From: Hirudinaria manillensis
Taxonomy: Eukaryota; Annelida; Clitellata; Hirudinida; Hirudinidae
Length of the DNA stretch: 64,000 bases
NCBI GenBank assembly: GCA_034509925.1
Contig: CM067527.1
Coordinates: 10,897,501-10,961,500, forward strand
Reading direction: 5' to 3'
Shown: positions 38,570 to 49,698 of the stretch, piece by piece
Layout of the letters: each line of letters opens with the position of its first letter
How positions within the stretch are numbered: the first letter of the stretch is position 1
The notes under the pieces: model-generated
Databases searched by the model: none
What the model was told of the DNA's origin: nothing
Seen by the model: the letters and a program-made list of their open reading frames with translations, nothing else
Program-made: the position numbers and the translations under genes

Positions 38570-41092
38570 TCAGACATCAGTTGTGTGTAGGAGACAATTT
38601 TCCAAGTTGTCTCCCCATAGCTGAGGAGTTCTGAGAAAATCTACCTCTGGTCTCGCGAATCCTTCTCTTTTGACGCTCCAGACGGGTCTGAATTTCTCTG
38701 CTCTGTTTGGACTCGACTTTCTGGTCAGGTTCCTCAAGTAACCAGCTATGAAGAAGCATGCGAGAACCGTGGAGAAGGTGAGAAGAGCAGTCAACGCTCC
38801 AACCACGAGGAGATTCAACTTGGTATTGACATTACCCAGGATAGTTCTGGCCCTGGACAGGTTCCAGTCGCTGGTGGAATTTGTGGACTCGTAGGGACAC
38901 GTCAGCAACAATTCGAGAAAAGAGCATAATTTTGGCAAGCCGCCATCGCACGCCTCTGCCACCAAGGAAATGGTTTCTCGGTGATTGCAATGGTAGTGGT
39001 TGGTGAACTCTATCTCTTGCCTTGCGACATCGAATCTGAGAAGGGCAATCGAACTTTGAACTTCGACGCCGATTTCAGCGTTTATTCCCTCGTCAATGTC
39101 ACTGACATGGACAGAGAAGAGTATGGTGTTGGCTGAAACGAGCGCTGGCAAGATCAGACTAAAGGACATGGAGAATAAGTTTGAATTTCTCTGCCTTTGG
39201 TCTGAGTAGGCTATAAAGTGCATCTCTGGAACTGTAAAGGATTTGTAATGTCCGCTAAATTGCTCAACCAGAGTCAAAAATGGAGAATTATCATTCTCGT
39301 CGAGTATTTGAATCGACACATTGGCAGTGTCAGCCACCAATGTCTTGCTGCCTTGTCTAACATCCAAGACTTCAACCTTGAAATGATAGAATTCTCTCAT
39401 TTCTCTATCAAGTTCCGTGGATGCCATAAGTTTGCCAGTGTGAGAATCGAGATGAAAATTCTCGTGTATCAACTTGTTTCCTTTTAAGCGGAAGGCAGTA
39501 TTACCGCTTTTGGTGGTGTTATGTTTTTCCTTTAACTCGCTTTTCGAAGCATGGCCAATTCTTCTGCTCATGAGGCTAAGGACGCCAATAGAGGTTCCTT
39601 CGGGTTGGTTTTCGAAAACTTGGAAGGAAAATTCTTTCCTTGAAAACTTCAAATTGATTTCTTCGGATCGGTCGGCTTCCAACTTTGCTGCTGTTTCTGG
39701 CAAGCCAATCTTCATGAGAGACTTGTGGTATGGAGAGCTGTGGCTGTTGTTAATGACTTTCTCGGGAACGGAGTCACGATGTGATGAACTGAGAGAAGGA
39801 ATGATTCTGACGAACACCGTTGTCCTGTCGCTTAATGGATGTTCTCCGCGGTCCTCAACTCTCACGACCAGTCTATAGACGACGGTTTCTTCTATTTTCC
39901 ACAAGCGCTTCTGAATGAATATCTCTCCAGTCGTTTCGTCCACGACGAAAATACTTGCGGATTCAAAGTCGGTCTCTAAAGGAGGATTCTGCCATTCGAT
40001 TGGAGAAAGGAGTTGGCAGGAATCAATGAAATAATGAACTTCACCATTCTTCCCGCTATCAAAATCTCCTGCCTGAACTTTTCCCAATGCAAACTCACCA
40101 ATCGTTATTTGGTTGACATCGAATTCGTAGATAGACTGTTCAAACTTTGGAGAGTTGTCATTAAAATCTTCAACTGTAACTTTGATCAACAACTGAGCTT
40201 GAAAGGCCGGATCACCTCCGTCAACAGCCAGCAGCCTTAGCCAATGAACGGCTCTCGATTCTCTGTCTAATTGAGTTTTAATGCGCAAAACCACGCCCAG
40301 AATTAGACCAGTTTCTTTTAATTTCTGGATGTCCAGTCGGAAAAATCTGCTCGTCGCTTCGTTTGTTTCCGAGAGTCCGCGATATTCGAAGCCGGTGTCA
40401 TGTAAACGTGAAGTGATGTTTTCTGCTTCTATCATTTCTTCGATGAAATAAGTTTGAATGCCGAACTTGATAGAATCCTTGTCTTCAGCCAAAGGCAGAG
40501 CAGATCCGCTGCCAATCGGCGCAAGTTCCGAAAACGAGACTTGGAAAGATTTGCCGGAGCGTTTGAAGGTCGGCTTGTGATCGTTAATGTCTAAAATATA
40601 GACTGAGATTTTTAAGATTTCACGAAAACACGGCCAACCTCCACTCTCGACTGAGTTGAGAACGTCCAAATGAACGAGACAAGATTCGTGACTGAGAGCG
40701 TTGCCTGAACATAACTCTTCACGGTCGATCTTTTCGGCAACTTTCAAGATCCCAGACGTCGAATTAACTCCGAAAAGTGTCAAAGAGCTGGACGAATGCC
40801 TTCCGAAAAGTTTTTGGGAGAGGATGAGGAAGTTGTTGCTTTGGAAATTGTTATAGCTAATCACTGAACCGAAATTTAACTTTAAATGTTTCAAGTCAGC
40901 TGTCAAATCTGCTACCACCGTTTCGGGCGGCAATTCTTCGAATGTTTCGTATCGAAGCTCAAGTTGTCCAACATCGGATTGATTCCTCTTGATAGTATCA
41001 TTTCTTAAAACAGTTTTTATCGCGAAATTTTTATTCTTAATCAATTCGATCAAGCCAATAAAGAATAACAACGAAATAGGCATGCTCAACAT
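38570..41092 (-). CDS. Protocadherin-like cell adhesion protein, single exon
   Basis: An uninterrupted 840-residue frame. A hydrophobic N-terminus (ISLLFFIGLIELI) serves as signal peptide; an in-frame Met at residue 4 is an alternative start. About five cadherin repeats are visible. Calcium-binding linkers are DINDHKPTF, DFNDNSPKF and DENDNSPFL, with DRE-type motifs IDREEL, LDRESR and LDREMR. Repeat 3 lacks a DxNDN linker and repeat 5 is degenerate. One membrane segment follows (about 760-786, LLVVGALTALLTFSTVLACFFIAGYL in part), then a basic cytoplasmic tail of about 54 residues. Calcium-dependent homophilic adhesion at the cell surface is expected from the family. Encoding the whole ectodomain in one exon is typical of protocadherins. 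There is no catenin-binding tail. Confidence 0.88.
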   Translation of the reverse strand: MLSMPISLLFFIGLIELIKNKNFAIKTVLRNDTIKRNQSDVGQLELRYETFEELPPETVVADLTADLKHLKLNFGSVISYNNFQSNNFLILSQKLFGRHSSSSLTLFGVNSTSGILKVAEKIDREELCSGNALSHESCLVHLDVLNSVESGGWPCFREILKISVYILDINDHKPTFKRSGKSFQVSFSELAPIGSGSALPLAEDKDSIKFGIQTYFIEEMIEAENITSRLHDTGFEYRGLSETNEATSRFFRLDIQKLKETGLILGVVLRIKTQLDRESRAVHWLRLLAVDGGDPAFQAQLLIKVTVEDFNDNSPKFEQSIYEFDVNQITIGEFALGKVQAGDFDSGKNGEVHYFIDSCQLLSPIEWQNPPLETDFESASIFVVDETTGEIFIQKRLWKIEETVVYRLVVRVEDRGEHPLSDRTTVFVRIIPSLSSSHRDSVPEKVINNSHSSPYHKSLMKIGLPETAAKLEADRSEEINLKFSRKEFSFQVFENQPEGTSIGVLSLMSRRIGHASKSELKEKHNTTKSGNTAFRLKGNKLIHENFHLDSHTGKLMASTELDREMREFYHFKVEVLDVRQGSKTLVADTANVSIQILDENDNSPFLTLVEQFSGHYKSFTVPEMHFIAYSDQRQRNSNLFSMSFSLILPALVSANTILFSVHVSDIDEGINAEIGVEVQSSIALLRFDVARQEIEFTNHYHCNHRETISLVAEACDGGLPKLCSFLELLLTCPYESTNSTSDWNLSRARTILGNVNTKLNLLVVGALTALLTFSTVLACFFIAGYLRNLTRKSSPNRAEKFRPVWSVKREGFARPEVDFLRTPQLWGDNLENCLLHTTDV

Positions 41093-41168
41093 TGTTAGTA
41101 AGCCAGCCTTAATGGCAGATTCTTACAAAATGGGCCTGAAAGAATTAAAAAAATTGGATTTCTGCTTC

Positions 41169-41177
41169 TTATATATA
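41169..41177 (-). promoter_or_regulatory. TATA box of the protocadherin gene
   Basis: On the minus strand TATATATAA lies about 80 bp upstream of the protocadherin start codon. This is compatible with a short 5' UTR starting near 41140. Confidence 0.45.
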
Positions 41178-41837
41178 ACGTGACCTCTAATTTTCTAATG
41201 CATCTTTCGACGGGTTCAACTGTGAAATCTCCAGGTCAAATATTACCCTAATGGAAGTCATTTGTTACAATATAAAATTTCATTCTTGTGCAAATATCTT
41301 CTAAACTAGACATAAAAATTGTTTTCAAATAAAGAAAAATATTAAAATCTATTAGATGTCTACTTTTGGAATATATATTTGTTTTTGTTATGAACGATAT
41401 TTGATTTAATTTGGCAAGCGTTTTAAACATATTTGTTGAATAGAATAACAGAACTGTGAAACATTTATTAATTATTATTAATATTAATTGGATGCTCAAC
41501 CGTCAAATTGGGAGTACAAAACACCAACTCGTTTGTACAAAATCGACCAAAAGAAACACGATGACAAGTAAGTGAATGCAAAGCACGTTGACGAATCTTT
41601 AAAATTGGATTCAATTTTAAAGTATGGTGTTTTAAGTAGCAACTGTTTGTTGAGAAACAAAACTTTTTCGTTACATTTGAACGAAAGCATTATAAAATTT
41701 TTGTGACTATGTACAAAAAATCGACTCAAAGGTAGTAGAAATTAATTTCAGGAGTTATTCTTAACCTAAGTTGCAGGCTTTAGATGTGGATGAATGAAAA
41801 TTAGTTATTTAGGAATGCGTAGTTAGAAAAATTAGGA

Positions 41838-43644
41838 ATGCATAATAAGTCTTATAATACATTTATACCAGATAAACATAAGCAAGGCAAGTCAAAATGC
41901 AGTGACGACAGTGACAGCGATGGAGCCCCAGAAGAAATGACTTTCAAGGAAGGGCTGGAGAAAATGCTCGAGACAAAGAGGAACATCTCCAAGAAACTCG
42001 AAGAGGAAAAAGAACGACTGAGGCAGAAAAGGAAGAGACACGAGGAATTGTTCATTGAGCAAAAGGTTTGCTTTTCGATTCTTATGCTGAGCCTTGATTT
42101 GAATTTACTTTGTTGAATTGATGGTTGATTTGCAAAATTTGTTTGAATGGTAAATGTTTCAGTGTAACTGCAGGAACTTGTGTAAACCCATTTAAGCTGT
42201 CAGAAATATTCCCTTTTACCATTGTGTTAAAAATAAAACAATTTAAAATTCATGATGAACACGTGGCATGTTTTGTATCACCAAACAGAAACAGAAGTTG
42301 GCCAAACTCGAGAGCATGAAACTGCCGGAGGATTTCCTCGAAAACATCGACGACAAACCCAAAAAGATTTCCAGGAAGTCCGAAAAGATTGAAAATGACG
42401 ACGAAGAAGAGGAAGAGGAGCAGGATGACATGAGTATGTTAATTTGACTGATTATTTTTGTGTTTGTTGTAAGTATTATTGTTTAATGTTAGTTTTTATT
42501 GTCTTGTTTTACATTATGGTTAATATAATAATATGTTTAATAATATTTACTTTATATTATATTTAATATTTTTATTTATTTACACATTTTAAGCTGTGAA
42601 TTTTATGACATTTGGGCATGAATCAATTAATTGAGTGCAGAAAAGATGAATAATTGATTTTAATGTGTCAAGTGTGTGGCTTTACATTCAAAGGATTGTT
42701 GAAAGCTGTTTGCTGTCACATCATATTGTTTTCAATTGCATTCATTTAATCAGATGCTGATGATGATGATGATGTCAACATGGACGGCGATGAGGAAGAT
42801 GATGAAGAGGAGCACGAGGAAGATGATGGTGATGATGATGATATTGAAGAAGGGTTGGTGATTTGTTTGTTTATAAAAACAATAATGAATTAGTGCATAA
42901 TAATAATAATAATATAAAATTGCAATTGAACAATGAATATTTTACCGCTGCACAAATTAAAAAAACTCTATTTTGAATAAATCTGTAAATATAATCTGAA
43001 ACATAAAAAGAAAATGTTATCAAATATTACCTGACAATGGTACATTTCCACTGTCATCCAGGAAAACTGGCATAATTGTCATTCATTCGGTCCCCAAGAA
43101 GAAAACCACCCCTGCCTTTGAGAGGGCACAAGAGTTCAAGATGAAAGCTCTTTTTGGACCATCGGCCAAGAGGCAAACCAGTCAGTGGCTCAGATTTTAT
43201 GTTTTGTTTCTTTGAATTTATTTATTTATTTGGAAACTTAATAATACTTTTAGGAATAATTGGTTAATTTGCTTAGTGCTTTCTCTAATCAGTTCTGCAA
43301 CTATTTATCCATTTATAAGTGCTTGTGGTGGTAGGAATTTCAAGCGCAACATGTTATGATGTTTATTAATATCGTTGCATGAATATAATTATATAAGATA
43401 ACTCTGTTTATGATCAATATAACTATATAAGATAACTTTGTTATACCATTTACCCACTATTATTTATTGTATTTTTTTTTTGTTGTTGATGATTTATCTC
43501 TTTATTAATTTATTTCAGATTTACATCTCCTATTTCTATGATTTGTAATAATAACATTTCAAAATAAATAAATAAACAACTTTAAAATCGTTTCCAGTGA
43601 AAGCCTACCTCGGCATGCGAGAAAAAAGGAAGTTCAGAAAATGA
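41838..43644 (+). CDS. NOL7: NOL7-like nucleolar protein (SSU processome)
   Basis: Five exons: 41838-42065, 42289-42433, 42754-42853, 43062-43180, 43598-43644; 212 residues, phases consistent (human about 257). Exon 1 contains APEEMTF, then a charged helix and QKRKRHEELFIEQK, almost identical in pattern to human NOL7 (APEELTF and KRREELFIEQK). Exons 2-3 encode a very acidic linker (DDEEEEEEQDD and long Asp/Glu runs). The C-terminal NUC129-type region has AFERAQEF, LFGPSAKRQT and REKRKFRK. NOL7 is nucleolar and works in pre-18S rRNA processing. An acceptor-like AG at 41868-41869 inside exon 1 means the true first exon could lie further upstream. AATAAA is at 43701-43706, 57 bp after the stop. 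Confidence 0.85.
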
Positions 43645-43892
43645 AAGAAATCAAACTGTTACCTTAGAATGACTCGTCATTGATTTAAGATTAAAAGTAA
43701 AATAAAGACCATTTAATAACCAAAATGATTTTTATTGAATATCAGGGTCTCGATTTTGAAATTTCCTCGCTGAGTAGTTTTGATATCCATCCACATTTGT
43801 CCCGTTTCAAAGTCTTGAGTTTCACGAACTTCTTGTGCAAATTGTAACTAACAGCAGTAATAATATTACTAATAATAATGGTATCAGATTCT

Positions 43893-44220
43893 TCAAATAT
43901 TGCCCCATTTGATGAAAATATCCAAGTTGGGGTCCACAGTGTTTACAGTTGTCTCATTCTCTGCTCTAATTATTTCTGGCTCAAAATCTTTTCCTATATC
44001 ATTGAAAAAAGTAGAATAATTATTGCTAACAAAGTCATTATTGTTATTATTATATTTTATTCCAACAACCTTTAACTATTTCTAATTATTCTAAATGTAA
44101 ATTATTTAACTTTAAAAAGCATTAAAACAGACTCTCATCAGTCTTCAATCCAGCTTCTGAGTGCCTCAGGAGACAAATCAGGGACACGAGCAGAACAAAG
44201 TGTTCACGTTTTACAAACAT
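43893..44220 (-). CDS. Small secreted peptide precursor 3 (62 aa)
   Basis: Unrecognised by homology. Exon 1 (44220-44133) encodes a signal peptide, MFVKREHFVLLVSLICLL, then RHSEAGLKTDE, and ends in phase 1. Exon 2 (43993-43893) restores the frame at a dibasic Arg-Lys and continues as DFEPEIIRAENETTVN to IKWGNI and a TGA. The result is exactly 62 residues, the same length as the gene at 44777-45395, with the same exon phase and a basic pair at the junction. The acceptor is an unusually AT-rich ATATAG. AATAAA on the minus strand at 43731-43736 ends it, about 25 bp from the convergent NOL7 signal. A TTTAAAT near 44256 may be the TATA element. Inferred to be a secreted, proteolytically matured peptide; function unknown. 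Confidence 0.55.
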
Positions 44221-44776
44221 CTCGATACAAACTGAGGCCGCATTGCTGTCATCCATTTAAACCGTTTTCGTCAATCGCTCTTACCTTTTTATTAACGATT
44301 GATTATTAAAAATGGCTTGATATGATTTATGATTGACAGATAATATCAAAGGCCATTGAATTTCAGATTTATAATGATAAATGGAAGTCAATAAAACGTG
44401 GCTGATGCTAAAATCTTGTTGTGATCTTGTTGCTGAAAAGGAAGCACAAAGCTGGGAGCAACGTATCATTCTTTTAGTTAGCTGCTTTCTTGTATTAATG
44501 TTTTCTTGCGTGTCAATAATAATACTACTTGACATACTTTTCTATAGAAAGTTTTTGTTTTTTTTAGGTTTAAAAGCTGAATTTCAGGAAAATTATTATT
44601 TCTTTATTTTGCGACCACGTTCAGTGTTTATACTTTCAGTATTTAAAAATGTCGTTTTAAAAAATGGAATTCATTGAGAGTCAGAGCACCATTTTATCGA
44701 AAATTTTAAGTTATTTCTTTTGCCATTTTCAAAGTTTTGAGATTTTCACAATGAAATAAAAATCAATATCCGCCTG

Positions 44777-45395
44777 CTAGCAGGTCTTTGCTGAGACAGA
44801 AGTTTCAGGATTGAGTGGATTGCCATTTAGATCGGTTTTGATGTTAATGTACGCCTCTGGATCTTCCGCTCTCTTTCCGTCTGGAAAAATATTGAAACGA
44901 ATAATCGTGAGATTTTTGTTAGTTTAATTAGTTTTGGCCCTGCAAGGGTTTATTATATTGATTGCTGTGAGTAAAAAGACTTGCATCTATTTTTTAAGCC
45001 TAGATCGTTGCTAGTTAAAGCTTAGATATAATATTTATTTATTTAATATTTTAAATTTAGAACAATTTAAAACCGCTTTTAACTAGTTGCGAGTAGTAAT
45101 TGTAATATTAATAACAGAAATCCATTATTTCTGAATATTTAGACTTTTCAATTCGCACAGAATAACCATAAAAATAGCTGTCGAATAAATCCTCAAAACT
45201 GGCGCCTCTGAAACCAATTGAACCAAAGAAACCAACTGTTTATAAACTTATCAATACTTAATTATTCATTAAGTGTCTATTAATATTAATTTTTGAACGT
45301 CAAACTTTACATGTTGGATTTCCATAAGGAACAGATTCTGTTTGAACCAAAAGGCAGATTAAAGTAAGAAACAGAAATGCTTTTCCGAATTTCAT
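44777..45395 (-). CDS. Small secreted peptide precursor 1 (62 aa, GKR site)
   Basis: Exon 1 (45395-45311) encodes MKFGKAFLFLTLICLLVQTES, a clear signal peptide, then VPYGNPT, and ends in phase 1. Exon 2 (44880-44777) opens with the completed Tyr and GKR, a classic amidation-plus-dibasic cleavage site. It continues with AEDPEAYINIKTDLNGNPLN and ends SAKTC, with TAG at 44777-44779. If processed as neuropeptide precursors are, the product before GKR would be an octapeptide VPYGNPTY-amide, with a 30-residue C-terminal peptide. TATAAA on the minus strand at 45455-45460 lies 60 bp upstream of the start, and AATAAA lies at 44603-44608. No known family recognised. An alternative internal exon near 45210 was examined and does not fit the phase. 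Confidence 0.6.
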
Positions 45396-47568
45396 GATGA
45401 ACTCCGCACGATACAAGCCAAGAAACATTCAATTCATTCAGCCCAACGCTTAAATTTATATCAAGCTAATTTATTTTAAAGTAATTCTGACGTTGATTTA
45501 TTGTTTTATCATGTTCGATGTTTGTTACGACTTGTGATGACAACTTTATTGACGAGTTTTTAGTGGCTCTGAAGATTTTACGGTTCGTTGATTTTGTGTC
45601 TTAAGGAAAGTGATATGTGTTTGTGACTTTTCGAGAGGGGAAGGAAAACTACTATTATTACCATTAAAATTATTATAATATTTTAATCCAGCAACTGTTA
45701 ACATGTGTTTTAAACGCATTTAACTGCGCGCCTTTGGACATTCTGTCCAACTTTCTATATTGAAAAATATTGAAATGGCAATTATATCGGAGGGTTTAGT
45801 GGGGCTACAGGTGTTAAGATGTTACGGTTAGTCATCAGACCAGTACTGCGCGATTCAATTGGCAGATCATCCATTCGTCCTTTTGTTCGCCCGTACATTC
45901 ATTTCTCGGTCTGTCTGTCTACCCATCCATCCATCAGGTAGGAAGGAAGGAAGGAAACGAATTGTCATGAATGATTTCTTGACGAACGATGAAACACCAC
46001 GGATATTGGGTGATGCTGGAGAAGGAAAGCTTGGTGGTGGAGGCGGTGTGATAGAGCGATCGTTTAAAGCATTTGTTTATATAAAATTAATTTAAAATAA
46101 AAAGATTTCAACACTTTACCCCGTCGCTCGACTAAATTTGTCACAAAATGAAAGTATTTATTAAATTATAAAAAATAAAACAAAACTAATGAAGGCATTA
46201 AAACATCAAAGCAAACATTCAAAGCAGTTTATTATCAGATAATAATTTTTCAATATTATCAAATTAATATTGTCATTATTTATTAATATCGTTTATTGAA
46301 TATTTAATCGGTAATTTGAAATAAATGGGTTGCTACTCCATCCTTCTTCAGTCCTGCATCTGTCGATGATGGTATAAGGTTTTTTTTGTCCAAATTTAAA
46401 TATTTCTCAGTCAACTCAAGCATAAATCAACGAACCTTCTTGACATCGAACTGACTCCTGTCTTGCAATTTATTAAACTTCATTGTCATTCGAGCAGAGA
46501 AAAAAACGACTGAACGTCGTATCTTCTACGTATTTCACATAAAATATTATCACTTATAAATGTCCCATTTTAATTAAATTATTTTATCACCAAACGACAA
46601 AGGATATGTAATCTTTGCCCGCATTTAGTGCAACTGGAATCTGTAGAACAATCCTGAAATGAAATCATACTGTCACAATATTTCATTATTTTTTAAAATG
46701 ACCAGGAAGCCTTTTTAAACCTCGTTTGTTATTTCTTGAAATCGCTCGATTTCTTACTGCAAAATACTATTTTTAAATCCACAACCAAACAAGTTCCAAA
46801 ATTACAATTTATGGACGATCAACTTGAAATTTAACTTGCATTTATTTTTCTATTTTTCGAAATTTTGCAATTATCGGACGTAATTCATTTTACTCTCAAT
46901 TATCATCAAATTAATCAATTAAACAATTAAATTGATTGTAAATGCAAAATAAAATCAATTGACATCGTTAAATTAGGGTCTGGATGGGTTTAGGTACTAA
47001 AGACCCCTACCTGTGAGTTGTCATTTGCATGCCACTTAACCTAATTCGGTTAAGTAAGAAGTTTAGAACGTGTAATACGAATTAAGTTTATTTAATAATT
47101 AGTTAAACAGTTAACTTTCCAACAGAGGCGCGCCAAGTGAATGTTTTTAATTCATTTTTAATGCAAAAATATCAATTTTGACTATTATATAATATTGCGC
47201 TCCGGCCAATTTAGGTAGGGCTTATCCTTATTGTATGGGCTGCATCAGTTAATCAACTTCTCCGAATGAAATTCCACGGTCGAAAATAAAGCCATAAGTT
47301 AAAAATTAGTCGCTAACTTTCATGTAATAATGATAATCGCTTTTATATGTTTTTGGCAACACATCCCTGCAATGAAAAGCAGGAGGACAATTTTAAAAAT
47401 TAATCTGGAATTAAAAAACTTCAACACTTTATTTCGATCTTCAATCTAAATACTTTATAAAACGTAAACTGCCATATTTATTTAATTACAAAAGAATAAT
47501 CATAATTAGATGAACATTATATATCTCTGCGGGTCTGTAATTTTCAGGGCCGAAGCATTTCCAGAGGT
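45396..47568. other. Intergenic region with an orphan promoter copy
   Basis: No coding exon is seen. It contains the duplicated 5' flank at 46337-46985 (listed separately) and AT-rich unique sequence. A frame at 45859-46095 on the plus strand has repeat-like composition (CATC and GGAA units) and is not supported as a gene. AATAAA on the minus strand at 47477-47482 serves the gene at 47569-48318. Confidence 0.6.
46337..46985 (-). repeat. Diverged copy of the 5' flank at 48315-49015
   Basis: Same order and orientation as the flank of the gene at 47569-48318. Shared stretches include CTTCTTCAGTCCTG, ATCTGTCGATGATGGT, AACTCAAGCATAAATCAACG, CTTGACAT.GAACTGACTCCTGTC, AGAACAATCCT and AGGAAGCCTTTTT. 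Similarity begins exactly at the start-codon position. Here the would-be start is followed at once by GAG TAG, so the signal-peptide exon is absent. Confidence 0.85.
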
Positions 47569-48318
47569 TCAAGGCCAATCGCTCGTTATTGGTCCAACTT
47601 GTACACTAGGCAAGCCGACCTGAACATCGGGCAAGCCAACCTGAACATCGGGCAAGTCGACCTGCAATCCGGGATAATTCACGTCAACACCTGGCAGACC
47701 AACACTTCCGGATACATCAGGAAGGGTAGGATAAAGAGGATCGACAGCCACGTTGGGGTACTGTGGTTTGGTTTTGTCGAAGTTGAGATCCAACAATTTC
47801 GTACCCAAGAGGCCGAGGTAAACGCCGTTCACATTGCCTTGCTCGTCCCAATCGAAGCCGATGGTACGCTTGTCTGAAATAATAATAATAATAATAGAAA
47901 TAATAATTACTGTTATCAATAATAATTAACAATTACTTAATCATCATTAAACAATATTCTAGTTCACTACAGAGAGAAATATGGTAACTAAAATAATTTA
48001 ACTGTACCACAATACTAAGACTATAATTGTAGCCACAGTATTAAATAATCCTATTTATGCATTTAGTATTATTACTGTGATTATTGATTAATAATATAGC
48101 AAGACTACCAGGACCAGTGAAAATATTTAGCCTGGAAACTTTAATAATGGCATTAATGCTTAATATACAGTGGTTAATATAGAAATAAAAAGTAATTAAG
48201 GAATATTTTATTAAATATAAAAAATAAATTATCTTCAAAGCATCATGAAACCTGTTGGTGCTGCCTCTGTCAGGAAGAGTAAGCAAGCTACTGAGACGAA
48301 CAAAGTCTTGGCAATCAT
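47569..48318 (-). CDS. Small secreted peptide precursor 2 with GLPDVQV repeats (123 aa)
   Basis: Exon 1 (48318-48252) encodes a signal peptide, MIAKTLFVSVACLLFLTEA, then APT, ending in phase 1. Exon 2 (47873-47569) opens with DKR, a dibasic site, then TIGFDWDEQGNVNGVYLGLLG. The C-terminal half is repetitive: VDLPDVQVG, LPDVQVG and LPSVQVG in tandem, preceded by LPGVDV and YPGLQV variants. It ends ITSDWP with TGA at 47569-47571. The exon plan and junction dibasic match the two neighbours, and the QGNVNG segment resembles DLNGNPLN of the gene at 44777-45395. Secretion is well supported. The 7-8-residue Gly/Leu/Val repeats would suit a structural, adhesive or antimicrobial role, but this is a guess. 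AATAAA lies at 47477-47482 (minus). Confidence 0.65.
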
Positions 48319-49698
48319 CCTTCTTCAGTCCTGTATCTGTCGATGATGGTTTAAGGTTCCTTCGGCCGAATTTAAATGTTTTTCAAGCCAACTCAAGCAT
48401 AAATCAACGAACCTTCTTGACATTGAACTGACTCCTGTCATGCAATTTATTAAACTTCATTGTCACTCAAGCAGAGAAAAAAAAAATTAAGTGTCACATG
48501 CTTTGTACATTTTACGTGAAATATTATCATCCCTATCGTAAATAAATTGTTTTAATACCATTTTATTGCCAATTGACAGAGAAGGAATATAACATTTATA
48601 TTTCATAATTTAGTCTGCAACCGTTAGAACAATCCTCAAACTAAATCGGGCTGTCATAATATTTCATTAATTTTAATATTTTTGGAAATGATCAGGAAGC
48701 CTTTTTGAACCTCATTAGTTATTCATTAAGTCACTCAAATTTTTTTGGTGGCAAAATAGTATTCAGTATTATTTAAATTCATAACCAAATAAGTTCAGGT
48801 AATTTGTTATTTAATTTTAATTTTATTTATATTCAATTTAATTATAAATTGTGGACGAACATTTCGAAATAAACTTCTTGTGGACATTTTGCATAATTTG
48901 AAAAGTCAATCTGATTATAACAGATGAAATTCATTTTACTCTCCATTATCTTCCTATAACTAGATTAACCCAATAATTAAATTGATTCATTGAAGCAAAA
49001 TAAAATGAATAAAACATATAAAATATTATATTCAAAATATCGACATCCGTCATCAATTTGAGAATGACAGACGACTCGAGTGTTTATTGAACATTAACCG
49101 AAGCACGTCACGCTCCGTCGACACTCAAGGACAAAACTGTCGATTGATTCGTTCAAATAAATGCCCGAATAAACTATGAATTTCATGACAATTTACAGTT
49201 TTTAATAAAAAATCTTTGGCAATCGTCCTTCTGCAGATTATGGAACCATTTTGAATGGCCATGTGATCGTAGAAAATGCCAAAAAAAAGGAGAAGAAACT
49301 GGGGGTATTCCAACAAATGACATCATCTCAGTTCCATCGACAAGTCATCACATCATGTCACCCACATCCCTTGTTATCATCATCATCACCAGTACCTGCT
49401 TTTAGAGGCCAACTTGTCCCATAAATATCATTTGAAAATACATCTGCGCTTCCCAGAAAACACACATTATTATTATTATTATTATATTATAAAAAAACGA
49501 TCATAATAAATATTATAAACAAATTAAGTATGGTTACACCAATTACAAAGTATTGTTCATGCTAAAAACATCAAGTAACACTAATAATAAGCACAGCACA
49601 TCGATGATAACGACCACGGGTAACATACAATTTATTACAATAAATAATAAACCTTGCTAATTAACATTAAATATGGAGAAGTGACTGCAATTATGCAA
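48319..49698. other. 5' flank of precursor 2 and intergenic sequence
   Basis: 48315-49015 is the sequence duplicated at 46337-46985 and should include the promoter, with a TTTAAAT at 48371-48377 as TATA-like element. At 49208-49235 a short stretch resembles the start-codon region of precursor 2, but with ACG in place of ATG, possibly a decayed copy. A minus-strand AATAAA (TTTATT at 49631-49636) belongs to TRAIP. Confidence 0.5.

Noticed and set aside
41496..41729. 77-residue minus-strand frame upstream of NOL7
   Set aside because: AT-driven hydrophobic composition, no signal-peptide pattern or splice support.
45170..45230. Extra exon in precursor 1 encoding SFEDLFDSYFYGY
   Set aside because: An acceptor exists, but no donor restores the phase needed by exon 2; a direct 45311-44880 junction fits exactly.
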